A stretch of 64,000 bases of DNA from UASB124 sp964446935 (GTDB taxonomy: Bacteria > Babelota > Babeliae > Babelales > RVW-14), in assembly GCA_964446935.1 (NCBI GenBank), contig CAYUQI010000004.1, forward strand, positions 4,633 through 68,632, read 5' to 3'. Every line of letters starts with the position of its first letter. Within the stretch, counting starts at the first letter, position 1. The notes under the pieces were generated by a model that was not told where the DNA came from, made no database searches, and saw only the letters and a list, made by a program, of their open reading frames with translations. Position numbers and translations under genes: made by a program. This document shows positions 9,334-18,919 of this stretch, piece by piece.

Positions 9334-9933
9334 GTGAAAACGATCTTCAGATTTTTATTACTAGCAGAGGCATTGTTTGTCCCATATTATTGTTGCGCTA
9401 TGGAATCCCAACATACGCAATTAGGGGATCTTAAAAAGCTGATATCTATGATGAGTGTTGGTGAGGATAAAAATAAACAAAATACGGACTTTGTGACTCG
9501 ACTTAAGAAAATAGCAGCTATGTTACAAGCTGATATTAGAGATAAAAGTGAACCAAATCCTAGGCACGTAGACTTGTTTATGAGAATAGCAACTATGTTA
9601 TGTGATGATCACATGAATAACGATGAACGAGCTGTTTCTCTTGAAAACATGCTTCTAGGTATGGCAGATGCGTTTCAAGATGAACTTGTAAATAAAAAAA
9701 ATCATGAAGAGATGATCAGAAATGAATTAAGGCCCATGATTAAATCACTTTTATATGAACGAGATGTGTTAGAAGAATGCTACGAGATTTGTTCTCAAAC
9801 AACAAAGGGGTCAATACTCTATTGTCCTGGAGAATCAATGCATTATGAGAATCCTACCGAGAATTTATATAGAATATTGGAAAAAGATATCTGTTATTTG
9901 GTTACTAGCATGCGCTGTTACCTAACCAGATAA
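9334..9933 (+). CDS. Exported hypothetical protein
   Basis: I do not recognise a family. The 199-residue product has a signal peptide (MKTIFRFLLLAEALF..., cleaved near residue 22) and a mainly helical, charged body with several Cys in the C-terminal third. Translation starts at GTG; AGGAGG at 9321-9326 and the promoter upstream support it. The following gene also begins MKTIF plus a similar hydrophobic run and also ends in a Tyr-Leu-Thr motif, so the two may be diverged paralogues. Confidence 0.7.
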   Translation: MKTIFRFLLLAEALFVPYYCCAMESQHTQLGDLKKLISMMSVGEDKNKQNTDFVTRLKKIAAMLQADIRDKSEPNPRHVDLFMRIATMLCDDHMNNDERAVSLENMLLGMADAFQDELVNKKNHEEMIRNELRPMIKSLLYERDVLEECYEICSQTTKGSILYCPGESMHYENPTENLYRILEKDICYLVTSMRCYLTR

Positions 9934-10001
9934 GACTCTTTTCGTATATTCAGGCCTCGTAACAATAAAGATGATGTTTATTTTTCTTGAGGAATAGTTC
10001 C

Positions 10002-10469
10002 ATGAAAACGATATTTAATTTTTTAGTATTAATAGGGATGGGGTTAGCGTATTCTTCGTATGGATATGCCATGGATAAAAAGGAAAAGGTGATTGTGGTG
10101 TGCGGGGATATGGAAGAAGATCGGTTGCCTCAGAACCAAATTTTACGAATACATACAAATGATATTGAGAGTGTGTTTAAGTTATCCGAAGAATATAAAT
10201 GGGATAGCGTTGTTGAAACGTGCAGGCCATTAGAAAAGAAAAGATTGGCTGCAAAAAAAATTCAAAAACTTTTGCTAGAGCGAAAGAAATTATTGAAATT
10301 TTTGCGTGCACACAAGCATACAGAAGGTGTTAGGCTTCAAAAGGCGACATATACTTCTGGTATATCGGCTGGAAATAATTATTGTGATGCAATTAATCAA
10401 CTTGAGCAAGATTTAGAGTTCTTACGTTTTCTTGTTCGTCGTTACCTGACCACATCAAATACTCATTAA
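10002..10469 (+). CDS. Exported hypothetical protein, possible paralogue of its neighbour
   Basis: The product has 155 residues with a signal peptide (MKTIFNFLVL..., cleaved after SYGYA), then a lysine-rich helical body. I choose the ATG at 10002, with GAGGA at 9989-9993, over an in-frame TTG at 9987. The opening MKTIFxFL and the ending RRYLTT resemble the previous gene's MKTIFRFL and RCYLTR, but the middle parts differ. Its last four bases overlap the convergent gltX. No function can be assigned. Confidence 0.65.
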   Translation: MKTIFNFLVLIGMGLAYSSYGYAMDKKEKVIVVCGDMEEDRLPQNQILRIHTNDIESVFKLSEEYKWDSVVETCRPLEKKRLAAKKIQKLLLERKKLLKFLRAHKHTEGVRLQKATYTSGISAGNNYCDAINQLEQDLEFLRFLVRRYLTTSNTH

Positions 10470-11911
10470 GCGAGCGCTTTAACAGCTACTTCAATACGCC
10501 GTATAACCTCGTCTTTTCCTAATACTTCAATCAAATGAAATAAACTTGGTCCTTGCGTAACGCCGGTCAATGCCAGGCGAAGCGGGTGTATAAGCTTGCT
10601 TGCATTGAGGTTGTTTTCTGTTGCATAACCACGTAATGTTTGTTCAATGGAAGCAGCGCTAAAGTCTGTTAAAGACTTAAACCGTTGTGATAGTGTTTCA
10701 AGTTGGACGGGGGTTTCTGGTGTCCAATTCTTTTTACCTTTTTCATCATACGTTGTAGGGGCAACAAAGAAGAATGTGCCGTGGGTAATGAAATCAGGAA
10801 TGACGGTAACGCGTTCTTTGAGCAAATCCCACACCTGTGTAATATATGTGTCTGGGTAACGATCCCAACCCTGCTGCTTGAGTAATGGTTTGATCAATTC
10901 GAGTAAGCGCGCTGGAGTTGCTCGGTGAATATATTGTTGGTTGAGCCAATCTAATTTTTCAATATTAAAAACAGCGCCTGATTTACCAACCCGTTCAAGT
11001 GAGAATTCTTTGATTAATTCATCCATGGTGAATATTTCACGAGTATCACCATCGCCAGGATTCCACCCAAGAAGGGCAACAAAGTTGATCAATGCTTCGG
11101 GTAAATAGCCTTTGGCGCGATAATCTTTCACCGAAACATCCCCATGACGTTTGCTTAATTTGCTTCTGTCTGGATTGAGGAGTAAAGGCAGATGAGCAAA
11201 CAGTGGGGCCTGCCACCCAAAGTATTGATAGAGCAAGAGATGTTTAGGGGTACTTGGCAGCCACTCTTCACCGCGGATAACATGACTTATCTTCATGTAA
11301 TGGTCATCGACAACAACCGCCAAATGATACGTTGGAAAACCATCGGATTTGAGGAGAACTTGATCATCAATAACTTTGTAAGCAATGTTAACGATACCAC
11401 GAATGATGTCGCTAAATGTAATATCCCCTTCCTGTGGAATTTTCATGCGGATAACGTAGGGAGTGTCTGCATCAAGTTTGGCACGAACTTCTTCTGCTGG
11501 AAGATTTCGACAATTTTTATCATAAGCAGGAGGAAGCTTTTGCGCCATTTGTTGGTGGCGTATTGCTTCAAGACGATCCGGTGTGCAGAAACAATAGTAA
11601 GCATGTCCTTTTTCGACAAGCTCTAGTGCATGCTTTTTATACAATGCAAGACGTTGCGATTGAACATATGGTCCATATTCACCACCAAATCCAGGACCTT
11701 CATTAATGGTAATCCCTGCCCACGTGAGGTTGTTGACAATGTCTTCTATAGCTCCTGGTACGAGTCGAGATTGGTCTGTATCTTCAATACGAAGAGTAAA
11801 AGACCCATTATTTTTTTGCGCTAAAAGATAACAATACAGTGCGGTGCGTAATCCGCCGACATGAAGAAAGCCTGTAGGGCTTGGGGCAAAACGCGTACGG
11901 ATTGTGGTCAT
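10466..11911 (-). CDS. gltX: Glutamyl-tRNA synthetase
   Basis: GltX is a class I synthetase that charges tRNA-Glu, and often tRNA-Gln in bacteria without GlnRS. The HIGH-type signature is in RFAPSPTGFLHVGG at residues 7-20, and the KMSKS-type loop is KLSKRHGDV at about residue 250. LRIEDTDQSR and the C-terminal helical anticodon-binding part complete the usual 480-residue architecture. It lies 15 bases downstream of a small unknown gene on the same strand, so the two are probably co-transcribed. Confidence 0.96.
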   Translation of the reverse strand: MTTIRTRFAPSPTGFLHVGGLRTALYCYLLAQKNNGSFTLRIEDTDQSRLVPGAIEDIVNNLTWAGITINEGPGFGGEYGPYVQSQRLALYKKHALELVEKGHAYYCFCTPDRLEAIRHQQMAQKLPPAYDKNCRNLPAEEVRAKLDADTPYVIRMKIPQEGDITFSDIIRGIVNIAYKVIDDQVLLKSDGFPTYHLAVVVDDHYMKISHVIRGEEWLPSTPKHLLLYQYFGWQAPLFAHLPLLLNPDRSKLSKRHGDVSVKDYRAKGYLPEALINFVALLGWNPGDGDTREIFTMDELIKEFSLERVGKSGAVFNIEKLDWLNQQYIHRATPARLLELIKPLLKQQGWDRYPDTYITQVWDLLKERVTVIPDFITHGTFFFVAPTTYDEKGKKNWTPETPVQLETLSQRFKSLTDFSAASIEQTLRGYATENNLNASKLIHPLRLALTGVTQGPSLFHLIEVLGKDEVIRRIEVAVKALA

Positions 11912-11926
11912 AGTTGATGTCCTTGT

Positions 11927-12421
11927 TTAATTCAACGTTTCTTTATTGTTTGGTTTCCAATTTTTGAGTAATTCTTCAAATAAGATATTCATTGGATCTT
12001 GCAATGTTGTTGGCGTTGTTGTTTCTAATACTTTTTTTCCGTCGATTGATGATTTGCGTTGTTTTTTGTTAACACGGGCCTTGGTTTGTTGCATGCTGAG
12101 CCACACTGTTTTGAAATCCAGACTATCGGTTTCGATCTTTTGTAATGCGGGCAGTATGGCATCTCTTGTTGTTGTATCAACATTAATTGTTTCGAGGTTT
12201 TTGATAAGTGCTTGTTCCAGAAGATCCAAAAAATCAGTCAAGGTGGTATATAAAAATTCTGGTGACTGGAGTTGCTCTGAGACATCAATTTGTTGCAAAT
12301 CTTCAATTAAGCCACGTTCAACCGCCTGTTTTACTAAAGAATGAAGTAAATTTTTTTCATTCTTTAAAAGCCAGTTGAGTAAACATACGAGCTCGATCGA
12401 TAGTGATATTTGTGTCGTCAT
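11927..12421 (-). CDS. Small cytoplasmic helical protein upstream of gltX
   Basis: This 164-residue protein has no signal peptide or membrane segment. The first 100 residues look helical (MTTQISLSIELVCLLNWLL...), with a lysine-rich linker near 110-130 and an amphipathic C-terminal helix. I recognise no family. Tight spacing to gltX (15 bases) suggests one transcript. Confidence 0.65.
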   Translation of the reverse strand: MTTQISLSIELVCLLNWLLKNEKNLLHSLVKQAVERGLIEDLQQIDVSEQLQSPEFLYTTLTDFLDLLEQALIKNLETINVDTTTRDAILPALQKIETDSLDFKTVWLSMQQTKARVNKKQRKSSIDGKKVLETTTPTTLQDPMNILFEELLKNWKPNNKETLN

Positions 12422-12596
12422 AATAAATCCTTCACCGTTTCTTATCCCTTAGTATAAAGCCTTTTGTCGCTCTGATACAAGATGAATGTTTTATTGCCAA
12501 ATTCTTGACCCGCCACTTCGATTTATGGTCAAATACCGTATGTTTAAGGTCCGAAACAACCATGTCTTTGAATCTTTGTAATTTTTAGGAGAGGCT

Positions 12597-13874
12597 ATGC
12601 GCATAGTATCATTGTTGATGATGGCGGGTTTGCTTGCTGTTGTATCGCTTCAGGCGGAATCCAGGAGTGCTGAGGAAGTTTTTGGCAAATGGCTTTCTTA
12701 CCAAAAAATATTTAAGGATTGTTCATTAAATAAATCTGAAAAAGATATACGAAATACATGGCAGGGTTTGGTTTCGAATTATAAAAAATATTGTCAGAAA
12801 GATGCAATTTTCGATCCCTTTTTAAACTCAGTATCCAATAATTGTTTATGTCAAAACGGTGCGTTAAATAAAAAAGGAACACGGTCGTTGTGTTCGTTAT
12901 ATCAATGGTTTGATCATGATATTGCAGGGTTTTTGAATTATTTGAAAAACCATGATTTTATTGATAGCAATGTTAACATGGCAGAAAACGGTATGGAGGT
13001 TGATCCTGTTATCAATAGATACAAGCGTTTAACAAAACAGTTTTTCGTTTCACGTTATAAAGATGAACGGATGCGTTGTTGTTTTGCATTGGCAAATCGT
13101 ATGTTTGAGTATTGCTATGGAGAAAAAACATTTGATGATTTTTATACCATTTTAAAAACGCCAGATCAGCACCAGATTGCTCGTTTGTTTTATTCAATAA
13201 TGTGGTTTCATTTAGTTGGTGAAGGGTGGAAACATTGGCATGATGATTGCCTCAAACGTATAGCCCAAGAGGCTAACCGCGGCAAGGAGATTGTTTATAT
13301 TGCTGGCGGTACTGATATTTATCAATTACTGGAACATGGTATTTACAATATTCGCGTGATAGATCCTATGCTTCCATCACAACCGTTGTATTATTCTGAG
13401 GGATGGGATTGGTTGGTCAAAAGTAATGCCACCAATCGAGGGATAGGCGACGAAGTTCCTCTGAGTAATGTTACTATGAAGCGTTCCGACTACAAGGAGA
13501 ATGGTTCATTCAATGCTCATCTTTCCACAGACAAAGATGTACAGTTACCGTTGAGCATTACTGAATGGCAGGTGTATGACAATACGACACATAAGAAGTG
13601 TGGTAAGGTTATTTTTGAACGACGCTTTTGCCAAACATCAGATTTTACTCTAAGCCCTAAAAAGGCTTTTTTGATTTCATTTAATGAAATGTATTATGTT
13701 GCTATTCCAAGTAATTATGGTGGGTGGGGCATTGGGGCAGAATCGCTTCCCAAGAAATTAAGCTTACATGTTAAACAGCTTCGGAAACCGGTAACGCAAA
13801 AAGTGTTGCTTAATATTGCACGAGGCGAAGATTGTCCACTGACATTTATTCGTCTTGGGAGCTGTGCGACATAG
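12597..13874 (+). CDS. Exported protein with a nucleotide-binding-like motif
   Basis: The 425-residue protein has a signal peptide (residues 1-21, ending LQAES) and several Cys that could form disulfides. The central stretch IVYIAGGTDIYQLLEHGIY followed by NIRVIDP has the strand-glycine-loop-helix-strand-Asp layout of motif I in Rossmann-like methyltransferases. No other methyltransferase motif is clear, and export would be unusual for such an enzyme. The 3' end overlaps the convergent amidase gene by 29 bases. The start has AGGAGAGG immediately upstream. Function is unknown. Confidence 0.7.
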   Translation: MRIVSLLMMAGLLAVVSLQAESRSAEEVFGKWLSYQKIFKDCSLNKSEKDIRNTWQGLVSNYKKYCQKDAIFDPFLNSVSNNCLCQNGALNKKGTRSLCSLYQWFDHDIAGFLNYLKNHDFIDSNVNMAENGMEVDPVINRYKRLTKQFFVSRYKDERMRCCFALANRMFEYCYGEKTFDDFYTILKTPDQHQIARLFYSIMWFHLVGEGWKHWHDDCLKRIAQEANRGKEIVYIAGGTDIYQLLEHGIYNIRVIDPMLPSQPLYYSEGWDWLVKSNATNRGIGDEVPLSNVTMKRSDYKENGSFNAHLSTDKDVQLPLSITEWQVYDNTTHKKCGKVIFERRFCQTSDFTLSPKKAFLISFNEMYYVAIPSNYGGWGIGAESLPKKLSLHVKQLRKPVTQKVLLNIARGEDCPLTFIRLGSCAT

Positions 13875-15090
13875 ACTCTTGTTTTAAATATGATTCAATA
13901 CCTTGATAAATACCTTGGGCAATAATCTTTTGGTACGACTTTTTCATGAGATTCCGAGCTTCTTTGTGGTTGGTAAGAAAGCCAATTTCTACAAGGCTTG
14001 ATGGAATTTCGGTTTGAAGAAATACTCTAAATTTTTCTGGTTTAATGCCACGATCATTAATTGTAATACTGTTGTCTCTGAGGTTTTTAATGATATTGGT
14101 TTGAATTGCCTGCGCTAGTCTTTTTGATTGTTCAATGGTTTTTGCTGTATGATTATTGAGTCGTTTTATGGTGTCAAGGTTTTTGTCGATATTAACAAAC
14201 AAAAACCCTGTCTTTCCTTTTCGTGGATACAGTTCATTGCAATTAAAAAAATAAGTTTCCAATCCCATGTCTCTTGGCTTTTTTGAAGCGTTGACATGAA
14301 TTGATACAAGCAAGTCTGCTCTGAGTTGATGGGCAATATTTGATCGATCTTCTAGTGATAATGTTTTATCGTCACTTCGTGTTAGCAATGAAGTATACCC
14401 ATGGTTCTTGAGCTCTTTGTGCAGCTTTTTGGCAATTTTAAGTGTAATGTCCTTTTCAATCGCACCAAAGTGACCTTTCGCTCCGGTATCTTTTCCGCCG
14501 TGCCCAGGGTCAATAACGATATGTGGCTGTTGATGGTATACTGGCTGCACATCGTATTGTTGTGCATCATTCCGTGTATGCAATAAAATGGCATCTTTTT
14601 TAGTGAGTTGGTCAAGATCTTCTTTGAGAAATATATCAATAATGAGGCGATATGAATTTTCAAGAGTATTCCATTTGACGAGGAACTTGTTACGTGTGCG
14701 TTCATCGCCGTTATTAACTGAGCGATACGGAGCAAATTCAATAACGAGAGCAATCATAGGTTCTGGTGTCTTTTTAACCTGGAGTGAGACATTGCGAATG
14801 AGTCCATCCTTTTTGAGGCTTTGGAATTTAGCAAGCACAGCCTTGCTATTAAATGCTTGTATGCTGGTGCCAGGAAACGAGAAGATAAGTTGGTTGTGTT
14901 GCTGATTAATGGAAGGTGTGAATTGTATAGGCCCCTGGAAGCCAAACATGATTTGTGTTGATAATCGATTTTTTGAAACTTCGACAAAAGCGAGCTGATT
15001 GATGTCTTTCTTGTCAGTTGACAAAAGATGACAACAAGACAGTGCAAAAAGTCCTCCCAATGAAACAATAAATTTATTTATTGATCCCAT
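13846..15090 (-). CDS. N-acetylmuramoyl-L-alanine amidase with AMIN-like N-terminus
   Basis: This zinc amidase cuts the bond between MurNAc and the stem peptide and is normally used in daughter-cell separation. The Amidase_3 domain (about residues 190-400) has the expected zinc and catalytic residues: His in IDPGHGGKDTG, Glu in GAIEKD, His in SIHVNA, and Glu in LVEIGFLTN. Residues about 35-160 resemble an AMIN localisation domain. The N-terminus is a signal or anchor with two adjacent Cys (ALSCC), but the lipobox is poor. I choose the ATG at 15090, preceded by GGGGGGA, over the TTG at 15102. Confidence 0.9.
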   Translation of the reverse strand: MGSINKFIVSLGGLFALSCCHLLSTDKKDINQLAFVEVSKNRLSTQIMFGFQGPIQFTPSINQQHNQLIFSFPGTSIQAFNSKAVLAKFQSLKKDGLIRNVSLQVKKTPEPMIALVIEFAPYRSVNNGDERTRNKFLVKWNTLENSYRLIIDIFLKEDLDQLTKKDAILLHTRNDAQQYDVQPVYHQQPHIVIDPGHGGKDTGAKGHFGAIEKDITLKIAKKLHKELKNHGYTSLLTRSDDKTLSLEDRSNIAHQLRADLLVSIHVNASKKPRDMGLETYFFNCNELYPRKGKTGFLFVNIDKNLDTIKRLNNHTAKTIEQSKRLAQAIQTNIIKNLRDNSITINDRGIKPEKFRVFLQTEIPSSLVEIGFLTNHKEARNLMKKSYQKIIAQGIYQGIESYLKQESMSHSSQDE

Positions 15091-15362
15091 AAATCCCCCC
15101 AAGAAATGTTAGTTGTTGATTACGTAAGCTTTATGTTACATGGAGCTGTCGTCCTCCTTTGATAATTGGTTCCCCCTGATCATTTTAAATGTACGCCAAC
15201 GGGGTCTGGTATCTCAATCTTTTTATAAATTGAAATAATAAGCCGCTAGGATAAATATATTTCATATCTGAAATTTAAAAAAACAAGATTTGGAACATCT
15301 TTTTCAATTTTCAAGTCGACGCTATACTACGAACCGGTAAAACGATTATTAAGGTGGTGTGT

Positions 15363-16292
15363 ATGAAAATCGAACAAAATATTTCTTTGCATGATAAAAA
15401 TTGGTTTAGAACAGGGGGTTGTGCACGTTATTTCTGTGAGCCAACAACGGAACAGGAGTTTGCTGATGCACTTGCTTTTGCCCGTGAATATAAGCTTGAT
15501 ATTTGTATGTTGGGTGAAGGGGCTAATGTATTGGTGAGCGATGAGGGCTTTGATGGTCTTGTCATTCGGCCACAACTTACAGCTCTTACCATTAATGAAC
15601 GTGAAAGTCAGGTGACTGCAGGTGCTGGCGTTGCCATACAAGATTTAATCAATTTTTGCCTCGATCATTGTTTGCTTGGTCTTGAAGAATTTAGTGCTAT
15701 TCCTGGTACTGTCGGTGGCTCGGCATACATCAATATTCATTATTTTCAGTTTTTTTTGAGCCACTATTTAGTCAAAGCGCGTGTTATTAATCGCCAAACA
15801 GGCCACATCAGTGATGTTGATACGGCATGGTTTCACTTTGGGTATGATCAATCTGCTTTGTTTGATAAACAGCATTATGTGGTGAATGCAACCTTTGCGC
15901 TTAAGCAGGGTGATGCATTGGATGCTGCCTATGCCAAGGGCAGGCGTGATGAAATCATTCGTCATCGCAAAGCTCGCTATCCATATGCCAATACCTGTGG
16001 AAGTTTTTTTAGAAACTTTTTGCCGGAAGAAGTCTCATATGAAGTGAATGGTAAAAAGATCCCATTTGTTGCTTATTATCTTGATAAAATTGGTGTCAAA
16101 GGTGCGCTGCGGGTTGGTAATGCTGCTGTTTCACATCAACATGCCAACATGCTTGTGACCAGTGTTGGCGCAACATCTCGGGATGTCATCGAATTGGCAA
16201 AGTCCATGCAACGTATGGTGCATGAACAATTTGGCATGACTCCGCATGCTGAATGTCAGTTTATTGGGTTTAAAGAAAATCCGTTGTTATAA
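15363..16292 (+). CDS. murB: UDP-N-acetylenolpyruvoylglucosamine reductase
   Basis: MurB is the flavoenzyme that reduces UDP-GlcNAc-enolpyruvate to UDP-MurNAc, the second committed step of peptidoglycan synthesis. The FAD-binding part shows NWFRTGGCARYF, GEGANVLVSDEGFDG and IPGTVGG. The catalytic Ser is in CGSFFRNF and the C-terminal Glu in HAECQFIG. The loop after PGTVGG reads SAYINIHYFQ, where most MurBs carry NxGAYG, so the flavin-side loop is unusual. Start ATG 15363 has AAGGTGG; in-frame GTGs just upstream are less likely. It overlaps the convergent tgt by six bases. Confidence 0.92.
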   Translation: MKIEQNISLHDKNWFRTGGCARYFCEPTTEQEFADALAFAREYKLDICMLGEGANVLVSDEGFDGLVIRPQLTALTINERESQVTAGAGVAIQDLINFCLDHCLLGLEEFSAIPGTVGGSAYINIHYFQFFLSHYLVKARVINRQTGHISDVDTAWFHFGYDQSALFDKQHYVVNATFALKQGDALDAAYAKGRRDEIIRHRKARYPYANTCGSFFRNFLPEEVSYEVNGKKIPFVAYYLDKIGVKGALRVGNAAVSHQHANMLVTSVGATSRDVIELAKSMQRMVHEQFGMTPHAECQFIGFKENPLL

Positions 16293-17417
16293 TTCATCAT
16301 TCAAAATTCTACTGCGGTACTGCTCCATGAGTGTGACCATAAAGTGAAGATTATGAATGGTTGCCAATGAGAATGCGCTTAATTCTTTTGCCTTAAATAG
16401 ATGGCAGAGGTAGGCAACGGTGTAATGTTGGCAGGTAGGGCACGTGCAGCCATCCTCAATTGGTCTGAATTGTGTTGCGTTGCCGCTTTGAAAAATACGT
16501 TGAGGTCCTTTTGTGGTAAATAACAATCCGTGCCGTGCGGCTTTGGTTGGATGTGAGCTATCAAAGGTGTCTATACCGAGTTCAACGCACGTAGGGATGG
16601 AAAACAGATCTCCAATGCCAAGCAAATGATTTGGCTTATCTGTTGGAAGCAGCGGCATGACATAGCGCAAAAGATCAAACATTTCTTGTCGTGTTTTGCC
16701 TAAACTGCCACCGACAGCAAAGCCATCAAAGGGCAGTGTTGTTAAATAATCACAACTTTTTTTACGCAGTTCTAAATCGAGTCCACCATGAATGACGGCA
16801 TAGAGCGCTTGATTATTAACATTACTCAGATGCGTATCCAGTGAACGCTTTTCCCATCGGTGGGTACGATCAACACTTTCTTTCAATTTGCGTGGGGTCA
16901 TGTGATATGGTGGCAGCTCGTCAAAGGCGATCATGATGTCAGCCCCAATCTCTTTTTGTGCTTCAATTGATCGTTCTGGGGTGAGTACGATACGCGTACC
17001 GTCACGGTATGATCGAAAAATAACGCCATCTTCAGTAATTTTAAGAATACTGTTTTCTGGCCGTTTGGTTCCGCGACTTTTCAGTTCATCATGAACACTT
17101 CCGTATTTAAGGCTAAATACTTGAAATCCACCTGAATCGGTGATGATCGGTTTTGAGCGATTCATAAAGTGGTGAATGCCGCCAGCCTGTTGAATGATCT
17201 GCGTGCCTGGTTGTAACAACAGGTGATAGGTGTTGCAAAACATCAGTTGAATACCCAGTTGCTCGACCATCTGACTATCAAGTGCTTTGATGACACCATT
17301 GGTGCCAACGGCAACAAAGTTGGGGGTATCTATGACACCATGTGGTGTATGAATACGCCCAACGCGTGCTCGAGATTTTTTTGATGTGTGAATACGTTCA
17401 AAATGGAAGTGTTTCAT
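16287..17417 (-). CDS. tgt: Queuine/preQ1 tRNA-ribosyltransferase
   Basis: Tgt exchanges guanine 34 in GUN-anticodon tRNAs for a queuosine-pathway base. The catalytic Asp residues are in TDSGGFQVF and in DTFDSSHPT. The zinc site is CTCPTC followed by His in ATIHNLHF. Two positions that shape the preQ1 pocket in Zymomonas Tgt differ: the residue matching Cys158 is Leu (FDELPPY), and the GGLAVGE loop reads GGSLGK, one residue shorter. The start overlaps the transporter stop by four bases, so the two are translationally coupled. With a YhhQ-type importer, the likely substrate is an imported base, possibly queuine. Confidence 0.95.
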   Translation of the reverse strand: MKHFHFERIHTSKKSRARVGRIHTPHGVIDTPNFVAVGTNGVIKALDSQMVEQLGIQLMFCNTYHLLLQPGTQIIQQAGGIHHFMNRSKPIITDSGGFQVFSLKYGSVHDELKSRGTKRPENSILKITEDGVIFRSYRDGTRIVLTPERSIEAQKEIGADIMIAFDELPPYHMTPRKLKESVDRTHRWEKRSLDTHLSNVNNQALYAVIHGGLDLELRKKSCDYLTTLPFDGFAVGGSLGKTRQEMFDLLRYVMPLLPTDKPNHLLGIGDLFSIPTCVELGIDTFDSSHPTKAARHGLLFTTKGPQRIFQSGNATQFRPIEDGCTCPTCQHYTVAYLCHLFKAKELSAFSLATIHNLHFMVTLMEQYRSRILNDEL

Positions 17418-18106
17418 ACATTTGATTGATGTGGTTTAATGATTAATCGTGTTAAACGGACAAAAGGAATACTGCACATGATAACAAACATTTTAATGCT
17501 AAAGCTTACTACAATAATGGGAATAATTGAATGTACTATACCATACAGTGCGGTAATGCTAAAAAGAGTGGTATCAAGTAATTGACTTGTGCTGAGTATG
17601 AGTACATTGCGTGTGGCAAGATATTTGTCCCCCAACCATTTTCTGGCAATACCATACCAAGCGATACTCAGGTATTGAACCAAAACATAAACTGAAATTG
17701 AAGCGATAATAATTCGCAGATGAGGGGTGCATAGAGCAACAAAATGTGTCTGCATAGAATCGAAAATATTTGGTGTATACCACAAGGCAAAGCGACTCAT
17801 CAATAGGTAGCATATGAGCATGCCCATGTTGATAATGATTGCTTTCTGTGCGCTTGATTTACCAAAGTACTCCTGCAACAGATTGAGTACAAAGATACTT
17901 CCAACCGCATAGACGTCGGTGCTGATGACATTAAGGCCGAATAATGTTATTTGTTTTGCGATGAACAGATTGGATAGAAGACTAAAAAAACAGAGTGTTG
18001 TTATCAATGCTTCCTTGCCAAGGGCAAGTGCTCCAAGTGTTATACCGCATACCGCAATAACATGAAGAATTAAAAGCATCTCATTTGAAATACTTGCAAA
18101 AACCAT
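17414..18106 (-). CDS. yhhQ: Queuosine-precursor transporter (YhhQ/VUT family)
   Basis: This 230-residue integral membrane protein has about six or seven hydrophobic segments and the family pattern NLFIAKQITLFGL, DVYAVGSIFVLNLLQEYFGK. YhhQ proteins import queuosine precursors (preQ0, preQ1, or queuine in some intracellular bacteria). It is the first gene of a two-gene unit and overlaps tgt by ATGA. No de novo pathway gene (queC-queF) is seen in the window. Confidence 0.85.
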   Translation of the reverse strand: MVFASISNEMLLILHVIAVCGITLGALALGKEALITTLCFFSLLSNLFIAKQITLFGLNVISTDVYAVGSIFVLNLLQEYFGKSSAQKAIIINMGMLICYLLMSRFALWYTPNIFDSMQTHFVALCTPHLRIIIASISVYVLVQYLSIAWYGIARKWLGDKYLATRNVLILSTSQLLDTTLFSITALYGIVHSIIPIIVVSFSIKMFVIMCSIPFVRLTRLIIKPHQSNV

Positions 18107-18198
18107 GTATTTCCCTTAAATAGGCTTTAAAAACTACCGTCTGTCTGCTATAGTGTACCATAGTGTAAGGGGTTATTAATGCAAGGTTTTATGAAATA

Positions 18199-18792
18199 AT
18201 GAATAAATGGCGTATCTTGATGGCTCGTGTTGCTACTGATAAACGGTGGGCAACTCCCTCAAATGTTTTAACAATCCTTCGATTGGTATCATCTCCCTGT
18301 ATTATGTTTTGCATGTATTACCAATGGGTTCTTCTTGCGTTTGCATTATTTGTGAGCGCTGCGTTTTCAGATGTTATTGATGGATATTTGGCGCGGCTTA
18401 GGCATGAACAATCACAGCTTGGGGCATTGTTAGATCCTTTGGCAGATAAGAGTTTGATGCTTGCTGCTTTTGGTTCATTGGCCTTTTTCTCTTCGCCTCT
18501 TTTTCATGTTCCATGGTGGTTTTTTGCTATCGTTACCGGTCGTGAACTTATCATGATACTTGGTGCAATTATTCTGTTATGGAAAAAGAATGTATCGATT
18601 GAACCTTTGGTGTGGGGGAAGTTAACAACCTTTTTTCAATCTGTTTTTTTACTATGGTTGTTTGTGTGTCACTTTATTGGTTGGCATCCGTGGAAGACTG
18701 ATGTGGCTTTTTTAATTTTACTAAGTTTTTTTTCGCTTGTTTCTCTTGCTAAATATATTCAACGTGCTTGTTACGAATCTTCTCTTACGTAA
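18199..18792 (+). CDS. Second CDP-alcohol phosphatidyltransferase
   Basis: This 197-residue membrane protein carries the full family signature: DVIDGYLARL, then Gly eight residues after the Arg, and DPLADK. The first transmembrane part (TPSNVLTILRLVSSP) matches PgsA-type enzymes. It is a clear paralogue of the 3.4 kb pgsA. One of the two may make a different lipid (for example cardiolipin in the eukaryote-like manner, or phosphatidylserine or inositol lipids), but the sequence does not decide this. The pgpA link favours the 3.4 kb copy as the true PgsA. Confidence 0.85.
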   Translation: MNKWRILMARVATDKRWATPSNVLTILRLVSSPCIMFCMYYQWVLLAFALFVSAAFSDVIDGYLARLRHEQSQLGALLDPLADKSLMLAAFGSLAFFSSPLFHVPWWFFAIVTGRELIMILGAIILLWKKNVSIEPLVWGKLTTFFQSVFLLWLFVCHFIGWHPWKTDVAFLILLSFFSLVSLAKYIQRACYESSLT

Positions 18793-18919
18793 CTAAAAAA
18801 AATCTTTTTTTGCCGCTTGTTTATTTTTATCACACTGTTTATGATAGGGGACGTTTCAATTAAAACAGGAACGATTACTTGTTGGTATCGTGATAAGGTA
18901 AGAAAACAAAGGGAGTTTT

